Assembly: GCA_028290165.1 (NCBI GenBank)
Contig: JAQGKJ010000822.1
Location: 1 to 6,033 of the forward strand
Length of the DNA stretch: 6,033 nucleotides
Direction of reading: 5' to 3'
Source: Bradyrhizobium sp.
GTDB taxonomy: Bacteria; Pseudomonadota; Alphaproteobacteria; Rhizobiales; Xanthobacteraceae
The notes below the pieces were generated by a model. It was not told the origin of the DNA. It saw only the letters and a list, made by a program, of their open reading frames with translations, and made no database searches. Below are positions 1-5,135 of this stretch, one piece after another; the stretch's first letter is position 1; each line of letters opens with the position of its first letter. The position numbers and the translations under genes are program-made.

Positions 1-185
1 CTTCCATTGAGCAGCCGCATCTGCTTCCCGTTTTCGCTCGCGCCGACCTCGCTTTCGAGCGCGGCGAAGGCGTCTGGCTGATCGGGACCGACGGCGAGCG
101 CTATCTCGATTTCACCAGCGGGGTCGCGGTGAACGCGCTCGTCCATTGCCATCCGCATCTGGTGGCGGCTCTGCAGGAGCAGTAG
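1..185 (+). pseudogene. argD: 5' part of argD, ended by an in-frame amber stop
   Basis: Reading from position 3, the frame encodes the N-terminal segment of acetylornithine aminotransferase: [20 protein letters not shown], then a [13 protein letters not shown] stretch and [13 protein letters not shown]. It stops at TAG (183-185). The same frame continues directly into the rest of ArgD from 189, so this is one gene interrupted and not two genes. The true start lies just before position 1, because family members begin only a few residues upstream of this point. In the enzyme this part carries the N-terminal arm and the SG.AVN.LGH.HP segment near the active-site entrance. The usual Gly of LGH is Val here (ALVHCHP), which may be a second sign of relaxed selection. 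The identification is firm. Whether the stop is fixed, suppressed or an assembly error cannot be told from this sequence. Confidence 0.8.
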
Positions 186-191
186 ACCATG
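175..191 (+). promoter_or_regulatory. possible ribosome binding site and restart ATG inside argD
   Basis: AGGAG at 175-179 is followed by nine bases and then ATG at 189. The amber codon (183-185) ends the upstream frame between the two, so ribosomes that finish the short N-terminal peptide would stop within reach of a new start. At the ATG position relatives usually have Lys (AAG) in an A.KLWH motif, so the start codon seems to have arisen within the old coding sequence. The AGGAG lies in ordinary Gln-Glu codons and may be chance. Confidence 0.4.
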
Positions 192-1208
192 CTGTGGCAC
201 AATTCGAACCTGTTCAAGAGCCCGGACGGCGAGCGGCTGGCGGCGCGGCTGTGCGAGCAAAGTTTTGCGGATTTCGTGTTCTTCGCCAATTCCGGCGCCG
301 AGGCGATGGAATGCGCCATTAAAATCACGCGCAAATATCACGCTGCCAAAGGCCAGCCCGAGCGCTATCGCATTATCACCTTCGACGGGGCGTTTCACGG
401 GCGCACGCTGGCGACGCTGGCTGCGACCGGGTCGCCGAAATATCTCGAAGGCTTTGGGCCGCCGATGGATGGTTTCGACCAGGTGCCGCTCGGCGACCTC
501 GAAGCCGTAAAGAAGGCGGTCGGCCCGAACACCGCGGGCATCCTGATCGAGCCGCTGCAGGGTGAAGGCGGCGTGCGCGCCGCTCCGCCTGCGTTCTATC
601 GGGCGTTGCGCCAGCTCTGCGACGACAAAAGCCTGCTGTTGATCTTCGACGAGGTGCAGACCGGCATGGGCCGCACCGGCGGGCTGTTCGCCTATAAGCG
701 CCTTGGCGTCACGCCGGACGTGATGCCGCTGGCGAAAGCGCTCGGCGGCGGCTTTCCGATCGGCGCTTGTCTCGCGACCACGGAAGCCGCTTCCGGCATG
801 ACGCCGGGCTCGCACGGTTCGACCTTCGGCGGCAATCCCCTGGCGGTCGCTGCCGCCAACGCGGTGCTCGACGTCATGCTGAAACCCGGCTTCTTCGAGC
901 ACGTGCAGAAGATGTCGCTGCTGCTCAAGCAGAAGCTGGCCTCGGTGGTCGACCGCCACCCGACCGTGCTCGCGGAAGTACGCGGCGAAGGATTGCTGAT
1001 CGGCGTCAAGGCGGTGGTGCCGCCGGGCGATCTGGTGACGGCGCTGCGCGACCAGAAGCTGCTCACCGTCGGCGCCGGCGAGAATGTAGTCCGGTTCCTG
1101 CCGCCCCTGATCGTGACGGAAGCAGAGATCGAGGAATCGGTTCAGCGCCTCGATCGCGCCTGCGTGGCGCTTTCGGGCAGTCAGTTGAAGCGGGCGGCGG
1201 GGCAATGA
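189..1208 (+). CDS. argD: acetylornithine aminotransferase, main part of an interrupted argD
   Basis: This 339-codon frame is a class III PLP-dependent aminotransferase. It matches acetylornithine/succinyldiaminopimelate aminotransferase, which converts N-acetylglutamate semialdehyde to N-acetylornithine in cytoplasmic arginine synthesis. Visible motifs are NSGAEAME (residues 34-41, PLP phosphate binding), FHGRT (69-73), EPLQGEGG (121-128), [12 protein letters not shown] (153-164, Asp154 contacting the PLP ring nitrogen) and the Schiff-base lysine Lys183 in [23 protein letters not shown] (211-219) and RGEGLLIG (265-272) follow. The family is usually about 400 residues long, and the missing 60 or so are encoded upstream, before the TAG at 183. 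ATG 189 has AGGAG at 175-179, nine bases away, so internal initiation is plausible, although that AGGAG is also just Gln-Glu codons of the old frame. The 3' end overlaps argF by ATGA. The catalytic core is intact, but function without the N-terminal segment is doubtful. Confidence 0.85.
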   Translation: MLWHNSNLFKSPDGERLAARLCEQSFADFVFFANSGAEAMECAIKITRKYHAAKGQPERYRIITFDGAFHGRTLATLAATGSPKYLEGFGPPMDGFDQVPLGDLEAVKKAVGPNTAGILIEPLQGEGGVRAAPPAFYRALRQLCDDKSLLLIFDEVQTGMGRTGGLFAYKRLGVTPDVMPLAKALGGGFPIGACLATTEAASGMTPGSHGSTFGGNPLAVAAANAVLDVMLKPGFFEHVQKMSLLLKQKLASVVDRHPTVLAEVRGEGLLIGVKAVVPPGDLVTALRDQKLLTVGAGENVVRFLPPLIVTEAEIEESVQRLDRACVALSGSQLKRAAGQ

Positions 1209-2131
1209 GCAAGGCGCTCCGCCATTTTCTCGATCTCAACGAGATTCCGACCAAGGAGCTGCGCAACATACTGGCGGCCAGCGTCGCCATGAAGGCGAAG
1301 CTGAAGGCGCATGCCAAATCCAGGAAGCCGCTCGAAGGCAAGACGCTGGCGATGATCTTCGAGAAGCCGTCGACGCGCACAAGGGTGTCGTTCGACGTCG
1401 GCATGCGCCAGCTCGGCGGTGAATCGATCATGCTGACGGGAGCGGAGATGCAGCTCGGCCGCGGCGAGACCATCGCCGACACCGCGCGCGTGCTGTCGCG
1501 CTACGTCGACGCCATCATGATCCGCATTCTCAACCACGATGCGCTGCTGGAACTCGCCGCGCACGCCACCGTGCCCGTCATCAACGGGCTGACGCGGCGG
1601 TCGCATCCCTGCCAGGTGATGGCGGACCTGATGACGTTCGAGGAGCATCGCGGGCCGATCCAGGGCCGCACCGTGGCGTGGAGCGGCGACGACAACAACG
1701 TGCTGGCCTCGTGGGCGCATGCTGCGGAGCGGTTCAAATTCAAGTTGAACATTGCGACCCCGCCGGAGCTCGCGCCGAACAAGGCGATGAAGGATTGGAT
1801 CAAGGCTACGGACGCGTCGATCGTGCTCGGCAACGATCCGGAAGCCGCCGTCCGCGGCGCCGATTGCGTGGTCACCGACACCTGGTTCTCGATGGGCGAC
1901 AAGGACGGCGAGCATCGCCACAATTTGCTGAAGCCCTACCAGATCAACGCCAAGCTGATGTCGCTCGCGAAACCCGACGCGCTGTTCATGCATTGCCTTC
2001 CCGCCCATCGCGGCGACGAGGTCACCGACGAGGTGATCGACGGCCCGCAATCGGTGGTGTTCGACGAAGCCGAAAACCGCCTGCACGCGCAAAAGGGCAT
2101 TCTGGCCTGGTGTTTTGACACGGTAGCGTAG
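1205..2131 (+). CDS. argF: ornithine carbamoyltransferase
   Basis: This 308-residue protein transfers the carbamoyl group from carbamoyl phosphate to ornithine, giving citrulline, in the cytoplasmic arginine pathway; the active enzyme is normally a trimer. The carbamoyl-phosphate domain carries the FEKPSTRTR signature (residues 52-60, phosphate-binding STRTR at 56-60), followed by the SHPCQ motif (133-137). The ornithine domain carries DTWFSMGD (225-232), the SMG loop that binds the amino acid, and [12 protein letters not shown] (263-274) with the catalytic Cys. Length and motif order are normal for the anabolic enzyme. Start ATG 1205 overlaps the argD stop as ATGA and has only a weak G-rich stretch upstream, so translation is probably coupled to argD. 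The gene looks fully intact, in contrast to the broken argD. The HCLP and SMG motifs argue against it being aspartate carbamoyltransferase. Confidence 0.97.
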   Translation: MSKALRHFLDLNEIPTKELRNILAASVAMKAKLKAHAKSRKPLEGKTLAMIFEKPSTRTRVSFDVGMRQLGGESIMLTGAEMQLGRGETIADTARVLSRYVDAIMIRILNHDALLELAAHATVPVINGLTRRSHPCQVMADLMTFEEHRGPIQGRTVAWSGDDNNVLASWAHAAERFKFKLNIATPPELAPNKAMKDWIKATDASIVLGNDPEAAVRGADCVVTDTWFSMGDKDGEHRHNLLKPYQINAKLMSLAKPDALFMHCLPAHRGDEVTDEVIDGPQSVVFDEAENRLHAQKGILAWCFDTVA

Positions 2132-2140
2132 CGGGCGCTG

Positions 2141-2180
2141 TCCTCCCTCTCTCCCTTGCGGGGAGGCTGGCGCGAAGCCA
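2141..2180. repeat. palindromic intergenic repeat or weak terminator after argF
   Basis: CTCCC (2151-2155) and GGGAG (2161-2165) form a 5-bp stem over a TTGCG loop, inside a longer pyrimidine-then-purine pattern. The following GGCTGGCGCGAAGCCACG resembles, from memory, a palindromic intergenic sequence that is very common in Bradyrhizobium and Rhodopseudomonas genomes. There is no T-run after the stem, so a strong intrinsic terminator is unlikely. It may still mark the end of the arg transcript. Confidence 0.4.
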
Positions 2181-2194
2181 CGCGAGACCTCGCA

Positions 2195-2224
2195 ATTTGA
2201 CACCCAGCAGGGAGATTTGACGCC
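2195..2224 (+). repeat. pair of ATTTGACRCC direct repeats, 20 bp apart
   Basis: ATTTGACACC (2195-2204) and ATTTGACGCC (2215-2224) differ at one base. They are spaced exactly 20 bp start to start, about two helical turns, so both would face the same side of the DNA. Each contains a TTGAC like a -35 box, but no acceptable -10 box lies 16-18 bases downstream of either. This could be a binding site for a regulator or chance. Confidence 0.3.
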
Positions 2225-2478
2225 TGTGTTGCGTCGACCGATTGAGTCGGCGGCGTGTAAAGGGGATCTCGCCGCGATTGCGCTGGGCCCCTTGGCTTTA
2301 TTTCGATTTTCTCGACCCGTGAATCGCAGCGGCGAAAGGCCGCAATATGCTGTCCGCGGCGCAAATTGATGGCATGTCGCTTGGGTAGAACGCTCTTCGC
2401 TTGCAAGTCATCCATAATCGAGGTTCAATATCCCTTTCTATCGAGCTGCTGAGCCTACTTTGATCGTGGGAGAGCGCT

Positions 2479-2991
2479 ATGGGCGCATTGGTTGGTGGAG
2501 ACGATGTCTATATCGGGTCCCTTTTTGAATTGTTCAATTTGAGATTTGGAGTTGAACAGGAAGAGGCCGAACTCGCCGCCGGCGGCATCACCGAGATAAA
2601 GGCCCTTCAGGAAGAATTCGAGATCTTCAGGAAGGGCCGGAAGTTTGTCGAGAGTGCGAAGCTGCTGGGACTTGGTGGTCTGCAGAACAATCGCGCGAAG
2701 AATCGATGGTTCAAGCTGTTGGCCTGGTTGTCGAAGGTACCGTCGGACAAGGCTGGCGAAAGCGGCGACGAGCGTATCGTCAACGCGTTGATCAAGAATT
2801 TCGCGACCTCGAAGCCGCAGCCATGTTTCATGAAGGCCCATGATTCACGCGACAAGAACGGGTATGGGCTCAAAGTCGTCGTCATTGAGAGCGACCACCC
2901 GATCTTCTACATCGAAAGACCTTATCTGACGATTTCGCTGCCGATGGCGCCGAACGTGCCGCCGGCAGATAAGAAGGGCAAGAAGAAGTAG
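2479..2991 (+). CDS. hypothetical protein, 170 residues, Lys-rich tail
   Basis: I do not recognise this family. It is predicted soluble: no signal peptide or membrane segment is visible. The first 60 residues are acidic and probably helical (EQEEAELAAGG, then ALQEEFEIFRKGRKF). A basic, Trp-containing middle follows (NRAKNRWFKLLAWLSK, 71-86). The end is strand-like (GLKVVVIESDHPIFYIERPYLTISLPM, about 130-156), with a PADKKGKKK tail. ATG 2479 is supported by GGGAGAG at 2468-2474. Third-base GC is lower and more mixed than in argD and argF, which fits an acquired gene. A methyltransferase-like remnant begins 7 bp after its stop, so the two may once have formed an operon. A 128-residue frame runs opposite, but the plus-strand frame has the better ribosome site and a more protein-like composition. 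Confidence 0.65.
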   Translation: MGALVGGDDVYIGSLFELFNLRFGVEQEEAELAAGGITEIKALQEEFEIFRKGRKFVESAKLLGLGGLQNNRAKNRWFKLLAWLSKVPSDKAGESGDERIVNALIKNFATSKPQPCFMKAHDSRDKNGYGLKVVVIESDHPIFYIERPYLTISLPMAPNVPPADKKGKKK

Positions 2992-2998
2992 GTTAGCG

Positions 2999-3184
2999 AT
3001 GAGCGCCGCGCGCGTTCGCTGGCAGCTTCATGCCAAGATCGCCTCCCTCTATTCGGCCAAGGTCAGCAGGTTCGGACCGACACCGCTTGGCGTGGATTGG
3101 ACCTGCCAGGCCACTAAATGCGCTTCGTGCAGCTTCCCCCCGGCCATTACATTGAGATCAACGGGCATCGCCGGTTCCCGGTGA
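2999..3184 (+). pseudogene. 5' remnant of a class I SAM-dependent methyltransferase gene, frameshifted
   Basis: The frame from ATG 2999 gives MSAARVRWQLHAKIASLYSA, then KVSRFGPTPLGVDWTCQAT. The pattern G.TP.GVDW....Q.LRF.QLL is one I associate with the N-terminus of a family of class I SAM-dependent methyltransferases. After CQAT the frame turns to Cys/Ser-rich nonsense, while the +1 neighbour frame resumes the expected motif as MRFVQL at 3118-3135. One base therefore appears to have been lost near 3113-3118. Nothing resembling the SAM-binding glycine motif follows, and a terminator comes within 60 bp, so the rest of the gene is gone. The upstream gene ends 7 bp earlier and there is no strong ribosome site of its own. 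The family assignment is from memory and moderate. That the two frames together make one broken gene is better supported. Alternatively it is a real 61-residue protein. Confidence 0.45.
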
Positions 3185-3190
3185 TGCGGC

Positions 3191-3221
3191 GGCCAGCGGC
3201 GGCGCGCCGGCTGGCCTTTTT
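3191..3221 (+). terminator. strong intrinsic terminator
   Basis: GGCCAGC (3191-3197) pairs with GCTGGCC (3210-3216). Inside, GGCG (3198-3201) pairs with CGCC (3205-3208) over a GCG loop, with G3209 bulged, giving an 11-bp GC stem. TTTTT follows at 3217-3221. It lies 6 bp after the stop at 3184 and so ends transcription from the orphan gene and methyltransferase remnant. The porin-like gene starting 30 bp later is therefore shielded from it. Confidence 0.85.
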
Positions 3222-3241
3222 GATATCCAGACCGTATAGTT

Positions 3242-3253
3242 GGAGGACACTTG
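3242..3253 (+). promoter_or_regulatory. ribosome binding site choosing a TTG start
   Basis: GGAGG at 3242-3246 is four bases from TTG 3251, which supports that non-ATG start for the barrel protein. The first in-frame ATG (3266) is 19 bases from it, too far to use it well. Confidence 0.6.
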
Positions 3254-3901
3254 GCGGTAGCGCGGATGGTTATTTTCTCAAGCAGAATAGGTCTCGCATT
3301 CGTATTGGCGGCGCTCTGTCTGGGCGGGCGAACGGCCCATGCCCAAGCCGCCCCTGTGACATATTGGATCCCAAGCTGGCCCGTCGGCTTCGGTGGCAAT
3401 TCAGCCGTCGGCCAGAACTCGAACACTTACGGCACCTTTCCGAGCTTTGACGGCAGTGACGCCCGAGGCGACGGCTTTTCCCATATGCGCTACAATTTTT
3501 CGAACGGCTGGTTTGTCGGCAGCGAAGGCGGCGGCATGGGTTTGGGCATGAACGGCATCAAACAGGATGGAGCGTTCGGCAATAACCGCTCGCTTTACTA
3601 CGAAGGCGTGCAGTTCGGCCACAACTTCCAAATCGCGGGCGGGTTACCGCTCACGATCTATGCCGGCTTTGACACCTTGAAATATAGCGCCGGCATCGGC
3701 GGCCCTTTTGCCCCGTTCGATATCATGTCCGGCACGCTGCCAGGCTATAGCGCGCATGCGGGCGTCGAATTCCAGCCGACGCCGAATGTCAGCCTGTCGC
3801 TCGGGTTCGGGTACACCCAACAGTCGGGGCGCATCGATAGCGACATCAATTCGCTCTCCCTGCCCGGCGCTCCTGCGTTTGCCGTCAGCGGTCGCCGCTA
3901 A
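3251..3901 (+). CDS. secreted outer-membrane beta-barrel protein (opacity/porin-like)
   Basis: This 216-residue precursor has a clear Sec signal peptide: a basic start, hydrophobic IGLAFVLAALCLGG (about 13-26), and a likely cut after AHA (Ala31), giving Gln32 as the first mature residue. The mature part is rich in Gly, Asn, Tyr and Phe and shows alternating strand-like segments: MRYNFSNGWFVGSEG (79-93), LYYEGVQFGHNF (115-126), LPLTIYAGFDTLKY (132-145), GYSAHAGVEF (165-174) and NVSLSLGFGYTQ (179-190). This suggests a small outer-membrane barrel of the type seen in rhizobial surface proteins; no enzyme motif is visible. The start is read as TTG 3251 because GGAGG at 3242-3246 is placed for it. 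ATG 3266 is an alternative that keeps the signal peptide but lacks a close ribosome site. The end, AFAVSGRR, lacks the usual C-terminal aromatic residue, so assembly by the standard barrel machinery is uncertain. Its role is unknown. Confidence 0.75.
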   Translation: MAVARMVIFSSRIGLAFVLAALCLGGRTAHAQAAPVTYWIPSWPVGFGGNSAVGQNSNTYGTFPSFDGSDARGDGFSHMRYNFSNGWFVGSEGGGMGLGMNGIKQDGAFGNNRSLYYEGVQFGHNFQIAGGLPLTIYAGFDTLKYSAGIGGPFAPFDIMSGTLPGYSAHAGVEFQPTPNVSLSLGFGYTQQSGRIDSDINSLSLPGAPAFAVSGRR

Positions 3902-3989
3902 CGCTCTAGCTTTCCGGTCGTACGGCTCTTGCTAAATATTTTGGAAGGTTGGGGACTGCTACGCGGGGGGGTGATGTAAAATCCGAATC

Positions 3990-4348
3990 ATGAGCAGACA
4001 TTTTTTCAGAGCGATGCGCGATTTTGTGTTTGTTCGCTTGCCTCACTATCTTCGTGCAGTTGCCAACTTTCTCATCTTCGCATCACCGGCATTGGCCACG
4101 CTGTATTTTGCCCCCACGCTCGATCATTTCAACAAAGCGATGTATCACATCCCCTCCTTTGCATTGCTTGCGCTTTCGCGATCATATTTTACCGACTTAG
4201 GAAGTACTTAGACTACGATCGAATGTCGAGAGACCCCTGGGGCGAACTGCATTGGCAAGAGGAGCTACCCCGGCATGCTAGCATCCTCAGCGGAATCGCA
4301 ATCGTGCTGATTTTTATTGGCGTCATTCTTTCCCCAAGGCCTTTATGA
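3990..4348 (+). pseudogene. small multi-pass membrane protein gene broken by a frameshift
   Basis: The frame from ATG 3990 encodes 73 residues with a basic start and a hydrophobic stretch (AVANFLIFASPALATLYFAP, about 23-42), then HIPSFALLALSRSYFTDLGST and a stop at 4209-4211. From about 4172 the other plus-strand frame, starting at codon 4172, gives AFAIIFYRLRKYLDYDRMSR, then DPWGELHWQEELPRH and a last membrane span ASILSGIAIVLIFIGVIL, ending in SPRPL at TGA 4346-4348. Joined near 4167-4175, these make one coherent protein of about 119 residues with three spans, and one lost base explains the break. I see no slippery heptamer that would suggest programmed frameshifting. The family is not recognised. 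No good ribosome site precedes 3990. An alternative is two separate small proteins, 3990-4211 and 4223-4348 (41 residues), but the second has no ribosome site. Confidence 0.55.
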
Positions 4349-4375
4349 GCAAACAGCACTTCAGGAAACACCACG

Positions 4376-4503
4376 CGTTTTGCAGCTGACATCCGGGTCG
4401 AACGGCCGACCAAGTTCGAGCTTGCGATCAATCTTAAACCGCGAGGGCTCGGCCTCACCATGCCGCCAGCGTGCTCGCGCGTGCCGAGCATGTGAACGAA
4501 TGA
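4376..4503 (+). pseudogene. eroded 3' end of an ABC-transporter substrate-binding-protein gene
   Basis: The frame through 4382 reads AADIRVERPTKFELAINLK, then PRGLGLTMPP. After a one-base slip near 4466-4468 it continues SVLARAEHVNE to TGA 4501-4503. This closely follows the C-terminus of the ABC_sub_bind family that is extremely abundant in Bradyrhizobium, which I remember as PADLPVEQPTKFELVINLKT, AKALGLT.PPS and LLARADEVIE followed by the stop. The piece after NLK is one residue short (PRGLGL for TARALGL), which also fits small deletions. Everything upstream, including the roughly 280 residues of the binding domain, is absent. The fragment therefore marks where a larger gene was deleted or a gene end was carried in. 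It has no start and is not expected to be translated. Confidence 0.7.
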
Positions 4504-4529
4504 CGCTTCCTTTTGCCGCGCTGCATGAG

Positions 4530-4560
4530 TCCGCTTCTGGCAGATATTGTTGAAAAAGTC
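4530..4560 (+). repeat. left imperfect inverted repeat
   Basis: This is the left arm of the element above: TCCGCTT..., with the better preserved inner half GATATTGTTGAAAAAGTC. It starts 27 bases after the stop of the substrate-binding-protein remnant. Confidence 0.5.
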
Positions 4561-4741
4561 GAAAATCGAACGACACCGAAAATCTTGCAAAGTTGTTTCT
4601 TAGACGTCTCTACCGCTGCAACGCAATTAAGCGCCGATACGAAGGTCAGTGGTCCTTTTGTGTGAATCGATGTGGTCCCTCACGTCGCCGCGGGCAAAAC
4701 GCATCAGCGGTCCTAAGAAATTTCGTTCGTCACCCAAAAAT

Positions 4742-4771
4742 GACTTTTCAACACTATCGGCACCAAACGGA
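4742..4771 (-). repeat. right imperfect inverted repeat
   Basis: This is the right arm. Read on the minus strand it starts TCCGTTTGG and ends GATAGTGTTGAAAAGTC. It has one A fewer in the A-run than the left arm. Confidence 0.5.
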
Positions 4772-5135
4772 CATGCCGAGACGACCCGACTACGTCTCCT
4801 CTTGAGGGTAGAGCGGACGCGCCGTGCAAGTTGTGACACTTCCGAGCTTGGGCACAAAGCTGACGTGTGTTTGACGCGTGGTCAGAATGACGTTGGGTCA
4901 TAGTTGACCAAGAAATCCGTTGCTTTGCCCATCCGTATGACGAACGTCCGCTTATCTCACTCAAACAAATTCTTGGCAAAATTCAAAACTGCCCTCTTTT
5001 AGCGATATCATTATATCCCCACGAGGGGAGGGATGAGACCCGCATACTGTGCGCTCCTGGCGCAGAACTGCGGAGGCGATTTCACTCCTCTCCAACCCCT
5101 TTCGTTCCGAGCGTTCCGACCCCAGATAAGGCGCC
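4772..5135. other. intergenic stretch upstream of hslO
   Basis: I find no gene here: the open frames are short, lack ribosome sites and show no recognisable family. The stretch has lower GC than the genes around it and so looks foreign or decayed up to about 5000. It contains a cluster of TGAC/GTCA half-sites (4861-4909), a small hairpin TCCCC-ACGA-GGGGA (5016-5029) and a tandem CGTTCCGA (5103-5110 and 5112-5119) in the likely hslO leader. TTGGCA at 4973 could be a -35 box, but no good -10 box follows, so I do not call a promoter. Confidence 0.5.
4861..4909. promoter_or_regulatory. cluster of TGAC/GTCA half-sites, possible operator
   Basis: Six TGAC or GTCA copies fall within 49 bases, starting at 4861, 4872, 4881, 4888, 4897 and 4905. 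They include the inverted pair GGTCA-TAGT-TGACC at 4896-4909. The spacing is near 7-11 bp. The cluster is about 230 bp before hslO, rather far for direct control. It may be a remnant of a lost promoter, or chance. Confidence 0.2.

Larger units (their letters stand above)
2132..2478. other. intergenic stretch between argF and the orphan gene
   Basis: I see no credible gene in these roughly 350 bases. They hold a short palindromic stretch just after argF, a pair of direct repeats ATTTGACRCC at 2195 and 2215, and a small hairpin GCGGC-GAAAG-GCCGC near 2330. The last 80 bases become AT-richer ahead of the next gene. Long frames crossing here on the minus strand are continuations of the argF shadow frames and show no family resemblance. 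The promoter of the orphan gene at 2479 probably lies in the AT-richer end, but I cannot point to clear -35 and -10 boxes. Confidence 0.6.
4530..4771. mobile_element. possible MITE-like element with 30-bp inverted ends
   Basis: The 31 bases at 4530-4560 (starting TCCG, ending GATATTGTTGAAAAAGTC) match the reverse complement of 4742-4771 (starting TCCG, ending GATAGTGTTGAAAAGTC) at 24 positions, with six mismatches and one gap. The outer ends point outward, and CATG lies just outside both. The 180 or so bases between them carry no plausible gene. This layout suggests a small non-autonomous transposable element or the decayed ends of an insertion sequence. From memory, TCCGCTT...TTGTTGAAAAAGTC resembles repeated intergenic sequences in Bradyrhizobium genomes. 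No target duplication is certain, because CATG is itself palindromic and may be part of the repeat. Confidence 0.4.

Noticed and set aside
767..1204. Upstream extension of the argF frame to 767
   Set aside because: The extension is Arg-rich out-of-frame translation of argD. ArgF proteins begin at the [11 protein letters not shown] position, where the ATGA overlap lies.
1181..2203. Long minus-strand open frame of 340 codons across argF
   Set aside because: It lies opposite argF, is rich in Arg, His and Gly, and shows no family motif. It is a typical shadow in GC-rich DNA.
2370..2440. tRNA-like stretch (GGGTAGAACGC, CGCTTGCAAG, GAGGTTCAAT)
   Set aside because: Pieces look like D-arm, anticodon-arm and T-arm sequences, but I could not find an acceptor stem or properly paired D and T stems.
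2455..2841. Minus-strand 128-codon frame opposite the orphan gene
   Set aside because: The plus-strand frame has a better ribosome site and composition, and the minus frame shows no recognisable family.
3118..3450. 110-codon plus-strand frame as an independent gene
   Set aside because: It runs through the terminator and into the signal-peptide region of the barrel protein. Only its first residues (MRFVQL) make sense, as part of the methyltransferase remnant.
4317..4590. Overlapping short frames on both strands at the substrate-binding-protein remnant
   Set aside because: The family-like sequence is in a different frame from these, and they have no ribosome sites or motifs.
4627..4979. Short minus-strand frames between the inverted repeats and hslO
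   Set aside because: They are Ser/Arg-rich, overlap each other and have no ribosome site. One crosses the right inverted repeat.
4973..5001. Promoter for hslO with TTGGCA as -35
   Set aside because: No acceptable -10 box lies 16-18 bases downstream, so the call cannot be supported.
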